Shown piece after piece: positions 1-7,592 of a stretch of 64,000 bases of DNA. The stretch comes from Pseudomonas sp. MYb327 (lineage in GTDB: Bacteria; Pseudomonadota; Gammaproteobacteria; Pseudomonadales; Pseudomonadaceae). A model generated the notes under the pieces. That model had not been told where the DNA came from. It worked only from the letters and a program-made list of their open reading frames with translations, and searched no databases. The stretch is taken from contig NZ_CP159258.1 of assembly GCF_040438925.1 (NCBI RefSeq), positions 4,354,001 to 4,418,000 on the forward strand, read 5' to 3'. Position 1 is the stretch's first letter, and each line of letters opens with the position of its first letter. The position numbers and the translations under genes are program-made.

Positions 1-3
1 AAA

Positions 4-96
4 CGGCAGGAGCCAGCCTGCTGGCGATAGCGGTCTGTCATCCAAGATGTGTATGGAATGACAAAAATGCATCGCTAGCAGGCTAGCTGCCACAGG
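4..96. repeat. REP pair (REPIN-like), imperfect
   Basis: Two inverted copies of the fluorescent-pseudomonad REP core (AGGAGCCAGCCTGCTGGCGAT at the left, with GCTAGCAGGCTAGCTGCCA at the right) flank a spacer of about 45 bases. The arms have diverged, so this looks like an old copy. It lies just upstream of a terminator at the window edge. Confidence 0.6.
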
Positions 97-110
97 AATT
101 GATTTGACTG

Positions 111-150
111 AAAACCCCTTCTACATCTAGTAAAAGGGGTTTTCTTTTGT
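111..150. terminator. Intrinsic terminator, probably bidirectional
   Basis: An AAAACCCCTT arm pairs with AAGGGGTTTT across an 11-13 base loop, followed by a T-rich run on the plus strand and preceded by an A run that serves the minus strand. It can end the gene lying left of the window and the small minus-strand gene that stops at 158. Confidence 0.7.
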
Positions 151-157
151 CTGTGAT

Positions 158-427
158 TTACGTCTGGCTATCGCCTTCGTCGGAGTCATCAGAATCAGGG
201 TCATCGGTGGTCGAGTCATCATCACCGGCAATTCCTCCCTGCCCTTTGTCGCCCGGTTCCGACTCGGACCTGGCGATCATCAGATCACCCTGCCCCGCCT
301 GCGCGCTGGAAGCCTGAGTCTCATGTTGCTCACACTCAGCCCAGACCGCCGAGCTGCCGAGCGCCAACATCACCAACACCTTCATCATCAATAAAACGCG
401 GAGCAATCTGTTCATGGCCGAATCCAT
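158..427 (-). CDS. Small secreted acidic protein of unknown function
   Basis: This 89-residue protein is not one I recognise. The N-terminus has a basic start (MNRLLR), a hydrophobic core of about 18 residues and a plausible signal-peptidase site after AVWA. The mature protein would therefore be exported and only about 58 residues long. Its C-terminal third is almost entirely Asp, Ser, Thr and Glu, giving a strongly acidic, probably disordered tail. It has one cysteine directly after the cleavage site (AECEQ), but the context is not a standard lipobox. Start is uncertain: the first ATG gives 89 residues, and an internal ATG at 415 gives 85 residues and a more usual signal-peptide n-region. 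It is monocistronic between two terminators, next to prfC but not coupled to it. Confidence 0.55.
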   Translation of the reverse strand: MDSAMNRLLRVLLMMKVLVMLALGSSAVWAECEQHETQASSAQAGQGDLMIARSESEPGDKGQGGIAGDDDSTTDDPDSDDSDEGDSQT

Positions 428-565
428 CCTGTCGAGGAGTGCCTGTCTGGCGCTGAATGAAATCTAGTTCCGATCAGCAGGGTTCTCCAGATAGGACGTT
501 AATGATGGGAGGGAAATGCAATGGATGTAGAGACTGGTTTTGAATAACCGTTATGCCGAAAAGAT

Positions 566-605
566 CAAAAAAAAAGCGAAGCCCAGAAGCTTCGCTTTTT
601 CTTTT
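566..605 (-). terminator. prfC intrinsic terminator
   Basis: A 12-base perfect stem (AAAAAGCGAAGC at 571-582 with its complement at 589-600) and a 6-base loop are followed on the minus strand by a run of T. It sits 17 bases beyond the prfC stop codon. Confidence 0.85.
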
Positions 606-621
606 ACCTGAATGCTAGCGC

Positions 622-2205
622 TTAGTGATGCTCACGCGTCGCACGGAATTTCACGTCCGGCCAGCGCTCTTCCATCAGCGCCAGGTTGACCCGCGTAGGT
701 GCGAGGTAGGTCAGGTGACCGCCGCCGTCCAGTGCCAGGTTTTCCACCGCCTTGTTGGAGAATTCCTCGAGCTTCTTCTTGTCGTCGCATTCGATCCAGC
801 GCGCGGAGTACACGGTGATCGGCTCGTAGGAGCACTCGACCTTGTATTCCTCTTTCAGGCGGCTGGCGACCACATCGAACTGCAGCACACCGACGGCGCC
901 GAGGATGATGTCGTTGCTGCGTTCCGGGAAGAACACCTGGGTCGCGCCTTCTTCGGCCAGTTGTTGCAGACCCTGGCGCAATTGCTTGGATTTCAGCGGA
1001 TCACGCAGGCGTACGCGACGGAACAGTTCCGGGGCGAAGTGCGGGATACCAGTAAAGCCCAGGACTTCGCCTTCGCTGAAGGTGTCGCCGATCTGGATGG
1101 TGCCGTGGTTGTGCAAACCAATGATGTCGCCGGCAAACGCTTCTTCCAGTTGCTCACGCTCAGAGGAGAAGAAGGTCAGCGCGTCGCCGATCCGCACGTC
1201 CTTGCCGGTGCGCACGTGGCGCATCTTCATGCCTTTTTCGTACTTGCCGGAGCAGATCCGCATGAAGGCGATGCGGTCGCGGTGTTTCGGGTCCATGTTC
1301 GCCTGGATCTTGAAGATGAAGCCCGAGAACTTCTCTTCCACCGGCTCTACGGTACGTTCGTTGGCCACACGTGCCAAAGGGCGCGGTGCCCAATCAACCA
1401 CGGCGTCGAGTACGTGATCGACACCGAAGTTGCCCAGCGCGGTACCGAAGAACACCGGGGTCAACTGACCGTCGAGGAACTCCTGCTGGTTGAATTCGTG
1501 GCAGGCACCCTGCACCAGTTCCAGCTGCTCGATGAAGCGCTCGTACTCGTCACCCAGGTGGGCGCGGGCTTCGTCGGAATCGAGCTTTTCGATGATTTTG
1601 GTTTCGGTGCGCTCGTGGCCGTGACCGGCGGTGTACACGATGATGTAGTCGTCGGCGAGGTGATACACGCCTTTGAAATCTCGGTAGCAACCGATCGGCC
1701 AGGTGATCGGCGCCGCCTTGATCTTCAGGACCGCTTCGATTTCGTCGAGCAGTTCGATCGGGTCGCGGATGTCACGGTCGAGTTTGTTGATGAAGCTGAC
1801 GATCGGCGTGTCACGCAGACGGCAGACGTCCATCAGGGCGATAGTCCGTGGTTCAACACCTTTACCGCCGTCGAGAACCATCAAGGCCGAGTCCACCGCC
1901 GTCAGGGTGCGGTAGGTATCTTCGGAGAAGTCTTCGTGGCCCGGGGTGTCGAGCAGGTTGATCATGTGCTCGCGATACGGGAACTGCATGACCGACGTGG
2001 TAATGGAAATACCACGCTGCTTTTCCATTTCCATCCAGTCGGAGGTGGCATGGCGGTCGGATTTACGAGATTTCACCGTGCCGGCTACCGCAATCGCCTT
2101 GCCCATCAGCAAGAGCTTCTCGGTGATGGTGGTCTTACCGGCATCGGGGTGGGAAATAATGGCGAAAGTGCGGCGTTTCGCGACTTCGGCGGCCTGTTTG
2201 GTCAT
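622..2205 (-). CDS. prfC: Peptide chain release factor 3 (RF3)
   Basis: This is a 527-residue translational GTPase that recycles RF1/RF2 from the ribosome after peptide release in the cytosol. The G1 loop SHPDAGKTT lies at about residues 18-26, the G3 motif DTPGH at 86-90 and the G4 motif NKLD at 140-143. The class-specific segment [11 protein letters not shown] directly follows G3. Length matches the family (about 527-530). The ATG start is preceded by CCAGGCGATTTCCC, a weak Shine-Dalgarno sequence. The gene stands alone, with its own terminator at 566-605 and a likely promoter at about 2244. A long open frame on the opposite strand is only its shadow. Confidence 0.97.
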   Translation of the reverse strand: MTKQAAEVAKRRTFAIISHPDAGKTTITEKLLLMGKAIAVAGTVKSRKSDRHATSDWMEMEKQRGISITTSVMQFPYREHMINLLDTPGHEDFSEDTYRTLTAVDSALMVLDGGKGVEPRTIALMDVCRLRDTPIVSFINKLDRDIRDPIELLDEIEAVLKIKAAPITWPIGCYRDFKGVYHLADDYIIVYTAGHGHERTETKIIEKLDSDEARAHLGDEYERFIEQLELVQGACHEFNQQEFLDGQLTPVFFGTALGNFGVDHVLDAVVDWAPRPLARVANERTVEPVEEKFSGFIFKIQANMDPKHRDRIAFMRICSGKYEKGMKMRHVRTGKDVRIGDALTFFSSEREQLEEAFAGDIIGLHNHGTIQIGDTFSEGEVLGFTGIPHFAPELFRRVRLRDPLKSKQLRQGLQQLAEEGATQVFFPERSNDIILGAVGVLQFDVVASRLKEEYKVECSYEPITVYSARWIECDDKKKLEEFSNKAVENLALDGGGHLTYLAPTRVNLALMEERWPDVKFRATREHH

Positions 2206-2536
2206 GGGAAATCGCCTGGCAGGTGATTCAAAAAAGGGCGCAGATTATAGCCCAAGTTGATTCAATAACCGAACCGTTGAGCACATCAGGGGTGGCCAAA
2301 TGCTGCTTCAGATGGGAACCTTTTAAAGCACGGAGACGTCCACTCCCCCGTAACGACCACTCGTCGGGGGCCTGAAACACCCGCATTTCAGCCTGACGAG
2401 GCTGTGCTCATGGCTCGATTTCATGCCGCTTTGCCGGCATTTGACGAGCTGCTTCTCGCGAACGTTTTTTCCGGCAGCCAGGCATGGCATGCCACACGGG
2501 ACTGCGTTCGCCGACAAAGAAAAAAGGAGTCCGCCT
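2206..2536. other. Intergenic region between prfC and the osmoprotectant operon
   Basis: These 331 bases separate divergent transcription units. Near prfC there is a TATAAT on the minus strand at 2244-2249. Nearer the transporter there is a small perfect inverted repeat, GGCATGGCATGCC (2481-2493), that could be an operator. A Shine-Dalgarno AAGGAG (2524-2529) lies 7 bases before the GTG start. An open frame extends upstream of that GTG to 2423, but its extra residues are Cys/Phe/His/Arg-rich and are unlike this permease family. I see no REP element or RNA gene here. Confidence 0.5.
2244..2272 (-). promoter_or_regulatory. Candidate sigma-70 promoter of prfC
   Basis: A consensus -10 hexamer TATAAT is present on the minus strand (2249-2244), 39 bases upstream of the prfC ATG. 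The -35 region at the expected spacing is poor (about TCGGTT), so only the -10 is convincing. Confidence 0.4.
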
Positions 2537-3253
2537 GTGGCTATTCGCTATGGCAAAGGGCTGATAGGAGGCGCGCTGGTAATCGCCCTCCTGGCCCTGC
2601 TGATCCACTGGATCGGCATCAACACGATCGAACACTACCGCGACGATTTGTTGTTTTACCTGCAAGCTCATCTGATTCTCGTCCTCGCTTCCATGCTGGC
2701 CGCCCTTGTCGTGGGCATACCCGCCGGCATCTTCCTCAGCCGCCCGGTCCGGGTCGACCGCGCCGAACGCTTCATGCAGATCTTCAACATCGGCAACACC
2801 ATTCCGCCGCTGGCCGTGCTGGCCATCGCCCTGGGCATCCTCGGCATTGGTAGCGGCCCGGCGATCTTCGCCCTGTTCCTCGCCTCTTTGTTGCCGATTG
2901 TGCGCAACACCTATGAGGGCCTGAAAAATGTTCAGGGTTCACTCAAGGAAGCCGCCGTCGGCATCGGTATGACCCCGCGCCAAGTGCTGTGGAAAGTCGA
3001 ATTGCCCAACGCCGTGCCGATCATCATCGGTGGCGTGCGCGTGGCACTGGCGATCAACGTCGGCACGGCACCACTGGCGTTCCTGATCGGCGCCAATAGC
3101 CTCGGCAGCCTGATTTTCCCCGGCATCGCCCTGAACAATCAGCCGCAACTACTGCTCGGCGCGGCCTGCACGGCGCTGCTGGCCTTGTTGCTGGACGGCC
3201 TGGTGACACTCGCCAGCCGCCTCTGGCTCGAACGCGGCTTGCGCCCGTCTTAA
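2537..3253 (+). CDS. opuCD: Osmoprotectant ABC transporter, permease subunit
   Basis: This is a 238-residue inner-membrane permease of the BPD_transp_1 family. It has an N-terminal membrane segment (about residues 8-26), at least four more hydrophobic segments, and the EAA-type cytoplasmic loop GSLKEAAVGIGMTPRQVLWK, which couples to the ATPase. I chose the GTG at 2537 because AAGGAG lies 7 bases upstream and the protein then begins with a normal VAIRYGKG membrane-protein start. It is the first of four genes (permease, binding protein, permease, ATPase), the same order as PA3888-PA3891 of P. aeruginosa. That system belongs to the OpuC/OsmU class, which imports quaternary-amine osmoprotectants such as choline, carnitine or betaine. 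The exact substrate cannot be read from the sequence. Confidence 0.88.
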   Translation: MAIRYGKGLIGGALVIALLALLIHWIGINTIEHYRDDLLFYLQAHLILVLASMLAALVVGIPAGIFLSRPVRVDRAERFMQIFNIGNTIPPLAVLAIALGILGIGSGPAIFALFLASLLPIVRNTYEGLKNVQGSLKEAAVGIGMTPRQVLWKVELPNAVPIIIGGVRVALAINVGTAPLAFLIGANSLGSLIFPGIALNNQPQLLLGAACTALLALLLDGLVTLASRLWLERGLRPS

Positions 3254-3273
3254 GCCTCGGCAAAGGAATACTC

Positions 3274-4167
3274 ATGAAGACATCAAGCTTTTTACTGGGC
3301 TGCGTCCTGTTATTTGCAGGATTTGCCCAAGCCGCCGAAAAACCGGTGATCCGCATCGGCGCCCGGGTGTTCACCGAACAAACGCTGCTGGCGGAAATCA
3401 CTTCCCAATATCTGCGCGCCAAGGGCTACGACGCCCAAGTGACCGGCGGCCTCGGCAGCAACCTGGCCCGCAGTGCCCACGAAAGCGGCCAACTGGACAT
3501 GCTCTGGGAGTACACCGGCGTGTCGCTGGTGGCCTACAACCATGTGACGGAAAAACTCGACAGCGAACAATCCTACGCCCGGGTGAAAGAACTCGACGCG
3601 AAAAAAGGCCTGGTCTGGCTCACACCGTCGAAATTCAGCAACACCTACGCCCTCGCCCTGCCGAAAAACGTCGCCGACGAATACCCGCAGATCAACAACA
3701 TCAGCCAGTTGAACGATGTGCTGCGCAGCGAAGGCGAAACCAATCACCTGGTGGCTTTGGACACTGAGTTCGCCAACCGCTCGGACGGTCTCGATGGCAT
3801 GGTCAAGCTCTACGACATGAACCTGACTCGCAAAAACATTCGCCAGATGGACGCCGGGCTGGTCTACACCGCGCTGCGCAATGGTCAGGTGTTTGCGGGC
3901 CTGGTCTACACCACTGACGGTCGTCTCAATGCCTTCAAGTTGAAGTTGCTGGAAGACGACAAGCACTACTTCCCGGACTACACCGCCGCTCCCGTGGTGC
4001 GTCAGGCCTATCTCGATGCGCACCCGCAATTGGCGGAACAGCTCAAGCCACTGGCCGAACTGTTCGACGACGAGACCATGCGCCAGCTCAACGCGCGGGT
4101 CGATGTCGACCATGAAAGCCCTTCGTCCGTGGCCGCAGATTTCCTGCGCCAGCATCCAATCAAATAA
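3274..4167 (+). CDS. opuCC: Osmoprotectant-binding periplasmic protein
   Basis: This 297-residue periplasmic substrate-binding protein has a clear signal peptide (MKTSSFLLGCVLLFAGFAQA, cleaved before AEKPV). The mature part starts with the family pattern VIRIGARVFTEQTLLAEI and contains the GGLGSNLARSAHESGQLDMLWEYTG region and the YPQINNISQL segment typical of OpuAC/OsmF-type proteins. No lipobox cysteine follows the signal sequence, so the protein should be soluble in the periplasm. It lies 20 bases after the first permease and 12 bases before the second, so all are co-transcribed. It should deliver a quaternary-amine compatible solute to the two permeases. Confidence 0.9.
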   Translation: MKTSSFLLGCVLLFAGFAQAAEKPVIRIGARVFTEQTLLAEITSQYLRAKGYDAQVTGGLGSNLARSAHESGQLDMLWEYTGVSLVAYNHVTEKLDSEQSYARVKELDAKKGLVWLTPSKFSNTYALALPKNVADEYPQINNISQLNDVLRSEGETNHLVALDTEFANRSDGLDGMVKLYDMNLTRKNIRQMDAGLVYTALRNGQVFAGLVYTTDGRLNAFKLKLLEDDKHYFPDYTAAPVVRQAYLDAHPQLAEQLKPLAELFDDETMRQLNARVDVDHESPSSVAADFLRQHPIK

Positions 4168-4179
4168 GGAGGAAAAGCC

Positions 4180-4833
4180 ATGGAATTTCTCAACGCCTTT
4201 TCCCACCTCGACTGGCAGCAGGTCATGCACCTGACCTGGCAGCACATCACCCTGGTTGGCATCGCGGTGACGCTGGCGATTGTGGTCGGTGTGCCGCTGG
4301 GCATCCTGATGACACGCTTCCCGACCTTCGCTGGCCCCTTGCAGGCCAGCGCCACGGTTCTGCTGACCGTGCCGTCGATTGCGCTGTTCGGTTTGCTGCT
4401 GCCGTTCTATTCCAAGTTCGGCCAGGGTCTCGGCCCGATGCCGGCGATTACCGCGGTATTCCTCTACTCGCTACTGCCGATCATGCGTAACACCTACCTC
4501 GCCCTGACCGGCGTCGAACCGGGCATTCGCGAAGCCGCGCGCGGGATCGGCATGACCTTCGGCCAGCGCCTGCGCATGGTCGAATTGCCCATCGCCGTGC
4601 CGGTGATCCTCGCCGGTGTGCGCACCGCGGTGGTGATGAACATCGGTGTCATGACCATCGCCGCGACCATCGGTGCCGGTGGCCTCGGTGTACTTATCCT
4701 CGCTTCCATCAGCCGCAGCGACATGTCGATGCTGATCGTCGGTGCCGTATTGGTCAGCCTGCTGGCCATCTTCGCCGACCTGCTTTTGCAATGGCTGCAA
4801 CGTTCGCTGACTCCAAAAGGATTACTCAAATGA
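4180..4833 (+). CDS. opuCB: Osmoprotectant ABC transporter, second permease subunit
   Basis: This 217-residue BPD_transp_1 permease starts MEFLNAFSHLDWQQV and is preceded by AGGAGGAAA. It carries the family EAA loop (EPGIREAARGIGMTFGQRLRMVELP) and five or so hydrophobic segments. It forms the heterodimeric membrane channel with the permease at 2537-3253. Its stop codon overlaps the ATPase start (ATGA, 4830-4833), so the two are translationally coupled. Confidence 0.92.
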   Translation: MEFLNAFSHLDWQQVMHLTWQHITLVGIAVTLAIVVGVPLGILMTRFPTFAGPLQASATVLLTVPSIALFGLLLPFYSKFGQGLGPMPAITAVFLYSLLPIMRNTYLALTGVEPGIREAARGIGMTFGQRLRMVELPIAVPVILAGVRTAVVMNIGVMTIAATIGAGGLGVLILASISRSDMSMLIVGAVLVSLLAIFADLLLQWLQRSLTPKGLLK

Positions 4834-5987
4834 TCGAACTTCAAAACCTCAGCAAGACCTTCCAAAGCAACGGCAAAGACGTCAAAGCCGTGGATTCGGT
4901 AAGCCTGACCGTCAATGAAGGCGAAATCTGTGTGTTCCTCGGGCCATCGGGTTGCGGCAAAAGCACCACGTTGAAAATGATCAACCGCCTGATCAAACCC
5001 ACCTCAGGCAAGATCCTGATCAACGGCGAAGACACCACCGGCCTCGACGAAGTAACGCTGCGCCGCAACATCGGTTATGTGATCCAGCAGATCGGTCTGT
5101 TCCCGAACATGACCATCGAAGAAAACATCACCGTGGTTCCGCGCCTGCTGGGTTGGGACAAACAGAAATGCCACGACCGCGCGCGCGAATTGATGAGCAT
5201 GATCAAGCTCGAACCCAAGCAATATCTGCATCGTTATCCGCGCGAATTGTCCGGAGGCCAGCAGCAGCGGATCGGCGTGATTCGGGCGTTGGCGGCAGAT
5301 GCGCCATTGCTGTTGATGGATGAACCGTTCGGCGCGGTCGACCCGATCAACCGCGAGATGATTCAGAACGAGTTCTTCGAAATGCAACGGGCGCTGAACA
5401 AGACCGTGATCATGGTCAGCCATGACATCGACGAAGCGATCAAGCTCGGCGACAAGATCGCGATTTTCCGTGCCGGCAAACTCTTGCAGATTGATCACCC
5501 GGACACCCTGCTCGCCCACCCGGCGGATGAATTTGTCAGCAACTTCGTCGGTCAGGACAGTACCCTCAAGCGTCTGCTGCTGGTGAAAGCCGAAGACGCG
5601 GCGGACAACGCGCCGTCCGTCAGTCCGGAAACACCCGTGGCTGATGCGCTGGAGTTGATGGACGAGCATGACCGGCGTTATGTGGTGGTCACCGACGGTG
5701 AGAACAAGGCGCAAGGTTATGTGCGACGTCGCGACCTTCATCGTCAGACCGGTACTTGCGGCCAATACCTGCGCGAGTTCAACGCCACCGCGGCATACGA
5801 CGAGCATTTGCGCATCCTGTTGTCGCGCATGTACGAGTTCAATCGCTCGTGGTTGCCGGTGATGGATGCGGAGCGGGTGTTCTTGGGGGAAGTGACTCAG
5901 GAATCGATTGCCGAGTATCTGAGTTCAGGCAAGTCCCGAGGCGGCAAGACCAGTATCGTTTCGCCAGCCGAGACTGCCGTCTCCTGA
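4830..5987 (+). CDS. opuCA: Osmoprotectant ABC transporter, ATP-binding subunit with CBS domains
   Basis: This 385-residue cytoplasmic ATPase powers the transporter. Visible motifs are Walker A GPSGCGKST (near residue 40), the Q-loop around QQIGLFPNMT, the signature LSGGQQQRIG, Walker B LLLMDEPFGAVD and the switch His in MVSHDIDEA. After about residue 265 the chain continues into a tandem CBS module (for example PVADALELMDEHDRRYVVV). In OpuA/OpuC proteins this module senses ionic strength and gates transport. The start is the ATG overlapping the upstream stop codon; an upstream in-frame ATG at 4791 lies inside the permease gene and lacks a suitable ribosome site. It is the last gene of the operon and is followed by a REP hairpin. 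Confidence 0.93.
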   Translation: MIELQNLSKTFQSNGKDVKAVDSVSLTVNEGEICVFLGPSGCGKSTTLKMINRLIKPTSGKILINGEDTTGLDEVTLRRNIGYVIQQIGLFPNMTIEENITVVPRLLGWDKQKCHDRARELMSMIKLEPKQYLHRYPRELSGGQQQRIGVIRALAADAPLLLMDEPFGAVDPINREMIQNEFFEMQRALNKTVIMVSHDIDEAIKLGDKIAIFRAGKLLQIDHPDTLLAHPADEFVSNFVGQDSTLKRLLLVKAEDAADNAPSVSPETPVADALELMDEHDRRYVVVTDGENKAQGYVRRRDLHRQTGTCGQYLREFNATAAYDEHLRILLSRMYEFNRSWLPVMDAERVFLGEVTQESIAEYLSSGKSRGGKTSIVSPAETAVS

Positions 5988-5996
5988 CCTGACCCT

Positions 5997-6024
5997 GTGG
6001 CGAGGGAGCTTGCTCCCTCGCCAC
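5997..6024. repeat. Single REP palindrome
   Basis: GTGGCGAGGGAGC and its complement form a near-perfect 28-base palindrome (GTGGCGAGGGAGCTTGCTCC and onward). This is a common REP type in fluorescent pseudomonads. It lies 10 bases after the opuCA stop and may also stabilise or end that transcript. Confidence 0.75.
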
Positions 6025-6192
6025 AAAGGCAACACAAATCCCTCCAAACATCTCCGTCCGGGGAACATCACACCGTCACACAGGTCGGTTACATCAGTAG
6101 CTATTAGGGACCGCACGACGGAAGCGTGCAAAAACGCGACATTTTTTGTTGATCTCAAGCCCCTCACGCCCTAAAGTTCGCGCCGAACGTCC

Positions 6193-6303
6193 ATGCTGGA
6201 AACGATCCATCCGGCTCAAGTACTGACGACGAGACAGCAAGGCCAAGGGAACGCAGCGCTTCCCATGGCCTTTTTGCTTTCGGCGACATGCCTTGGGAAG
6301 TAG
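6193..6303 (+). CDS. Candidate 36-residue leader peptide upstream of speC
   Basis: An ATG-initiated frame in the speC 5' region ends at TAG 6301, 78 bases before the speC start. It encodes MLETIHPAQVLTTRQQ followed by GQGNAALPMAFLLSATCLGK. The frame runs through both arms of the terminator at 6239-6275, so ribosomes on it would block terminator folding. Against it, there is no good Shine-Dalgarno sequence, and a small hairpin (GTTCGCGCCGAAC, 6177-6189) lies just upstream. It has no resemblance to enterobacterial SpeFL that I can see. It may be a chance frame; see the finding on the speC leader. Confidence 0.3.
   Translation: MLETIHPAQVLTTRQQGQGNAALPMAFLLSATCLGK
6239..6275 (+). terminator. 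Intrinsic terminator within the speC leader (attenuator candidate)
   Basis: Left arm AAGGCCAAGGGAA (6239-6251) pairs with TTCCCATGGCCTT (6260-6272) with a single central mismatch. The loop is 8 bases and a TTTTT tract follows at 6271-6275. The structure lies 106 bases before the speC ATG, in the same orientation and inside the transcribed leader, so it should reduce speC expression unless it is bypassed. Confidence 0.7.
6259..6300 (+). promoter_or_regulatory. Alternative stem competing with the speC leader terminator
   Basis: The right arm of the terminator (CTTCCCATGG, 6259-6268) can instead pair with CCTTGGGAAG (6291-6300), 9 of 10 positions matching. The two folds share the 6260-6268 segment and cannot coexist. 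This three-segment arrangement is typical of attenuators, but it was found by eye and not by energy calculation. Confidence 0.4.
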
Positions 6304-6381
6304 GCGAACCAAAGTGGGGATACGGAGGACGTTCATTTGCACCCATTGATTACTAACGTTTGCCAGTAGGAGCTCCCAGGT

Positions 6382-7545
6382 ATGTCGATCCAGGTCGAAG
6401 ACTATTTCGCGCGCGAAACCTTTCAGAAAATGAAGGCGTTCGCCGACAAGCAAGAAACCCCGTTCGTGGTGATCGACACTGCGATGATCAGCCAGGCCTA
6501 TGACGACCTGCGCGCCGGTTTCGAATTCGCCAAGGTCTACTACGCGGTCAAGGCCAACCCGGCCGTGGAAATCATCGACCTGCTCAAAGAGAAAGGTTCG
6601 AGCTTCGACATCGCCTCGATCTATGAGCTGGACAAAGTGCTGAGCCGTGGCGTAAGCGCCGACCAGATCAGCTACGGCAACACCATCAAGAAATCCAAGG
6701 ACATCCGCTACTTCTACGAGAAGGGCGTGCGCCTGTATGCCACCGATTCCGAAGCCGACCTGCGCAACATCGCCAAGGCTGCACCGGGCTCGAAAGTCTA
6801 CGTGCGCATCCTGACCGAAGGCTCGACCACCGCTGACTGGCCGTTGTCGCGTAAATTCGGCTGCCAGACCGACATGGCCATGGACCTGCTGATCCTCGCT
6901 CGCGACCTGGGCCTGGTGCCTTACGGCATCTCGTTCCACGTGGGCTCGCAACAGCGCGACATCAGCGTCTGGGACGCGGCGATCGCCAAAGTCAAAGTGA
7001 TTTTCGAGCGTCTGAAAGAAGAAGACGGCATCGAGCTGAAACTGATCAACATGGGCGGCGGCTTCCCGGCCAACTACATCACCCGCACCAACAGCCTGGA
7101 AACCTACGCCGAGGAAATCATCCGTTTCCTCAAGGAAGACTTCGGCGACGACCTGCCGGAAATCATCCTCGAGCCGGGCCGTTCGTTGATTGCCAACGCC
7201 GGCATCCTGGTCAGCGAAGTGGTGCTGGTCGCGCGTAAATCCCGTACCGCCGTTGAGCGCTGGGTATACACGGATGTGGGCAAGTTCTCCGGCCTGATCG
7301 AAACCATGGACGAAGCCATCAAGTTCCCGATCTGGACCGAGAAGAAAGGCGAGATGGAAGAAGTTGTCATCGCCGGCCCGACGTGCGATAGCGCCGACAT
7401 CATGTACGAGAACTACAAGTATGGCCTGCCGCTGAACCTGGCCATTGGTGATCGCCTGTACTGGCTGTCCACCGGTGCGTACACCACCAGCTACAGCGCC
7501 GTTGAGTTCAATGGCTTCCCGCCGCTGAAGTCGTTCTACGTGTAA
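6382..7545 (+). CDS. speC: Ornithine decarboxylase (alanine-racemase-fold type)
   Basis: This 387-residue pyridoxal-phosphate enzyme converts ornithine to putrescine, the entry step of polyamine synthesis in the cytosol. It is of the fold-III (eukaryotic-like) group. The PLP lysine is in YYAVKANP (Lys57), the phosphate-binding His in SFHVGSQ (His186), the glycine loop MGGGFP is at 224-229, EPGR at 264-267 and the catalytic Cys in GPTCDSAD (Cys335). It matches P. aeruginosa PA4519 in length and sequence features. ATG is preceded by AGGAGCTCCCAGGT. It is a single-gene unit behind a long structured leader, with a strong terminator at 7561. Some fold-III relatives also act on lysine, so dual specificity is possible. 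Confidence 0.95.
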   Translation: MSIQVEDYFARETFQKMKAFADKQETPFVVIDTAMISQAYDDLRAGFEFAKVYYAVKANPAVEIIDLLKEKGSSFDIASIYELDKVLSRGVSADQISYGNTIKKSKDIRYFYEKGVRLYATDSEADLRNIAKAAPGSKVYVRILTEGSTTADWPLSRKFGCQTDMAMDLLILARDLGLVPYGISFHVGSQQRDISVWDAAIAKVKVIFERLKEEDGIELKLINMGGGFPANYITRTNSLETYAEEIIRFLKEDFGDDLPEIILEPGRSLIANAGILVSEVVLVARKSRTAVERWVYTDVGKFSGLIETMDEAIKFPIWTEKKGEMEEVVIAGPTCDSADIMYENYKYGLPLNLAIGDRLYWLSTGAYTTSYSAVEFNGFPPLKSFYV

Positions 7546-7560
7546 CCGACACCGCTCCAA

Positions 7561-7592
7561 AAAAAAGGCCCATGCGTACATGGGCCTTTTTT
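7561..7592. terminator. Bidirectional terminator between speC and the convergent gene
   Basis: GGCCCATG and CATGGGCC arms flank a short CGTA loop, with an A run before and a T run after. It ends speC on the plus strand and overlaps the stop codon of the convergent minus-strand gene at 7591. Confidence 0.92.

Noticed and set aside
625..2226. Long open frame on the plus strand opposite prfC
   Set aside because: It lies fully antisense to a conserved GTPase, its translation has no family motifs, and such frames are common opposite GC-rich genes with strong third-position bias.
2423..2536. N-terminal extension of the first osmoprotectant permease
   Set aside because: The extra 38 residues are Cys/Phe/His-rich and unlike this family, and the GTG at 2537 has a well-spaced AAGGAG.
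6193..6303. Homology of the speC leader frame to enterobacterial SpeFL
   Set aside because: The predicted peptide shares no recognisable sequence with SpeFL, and speC here is not the same enzyme family as speF; only an analogy is proposed.
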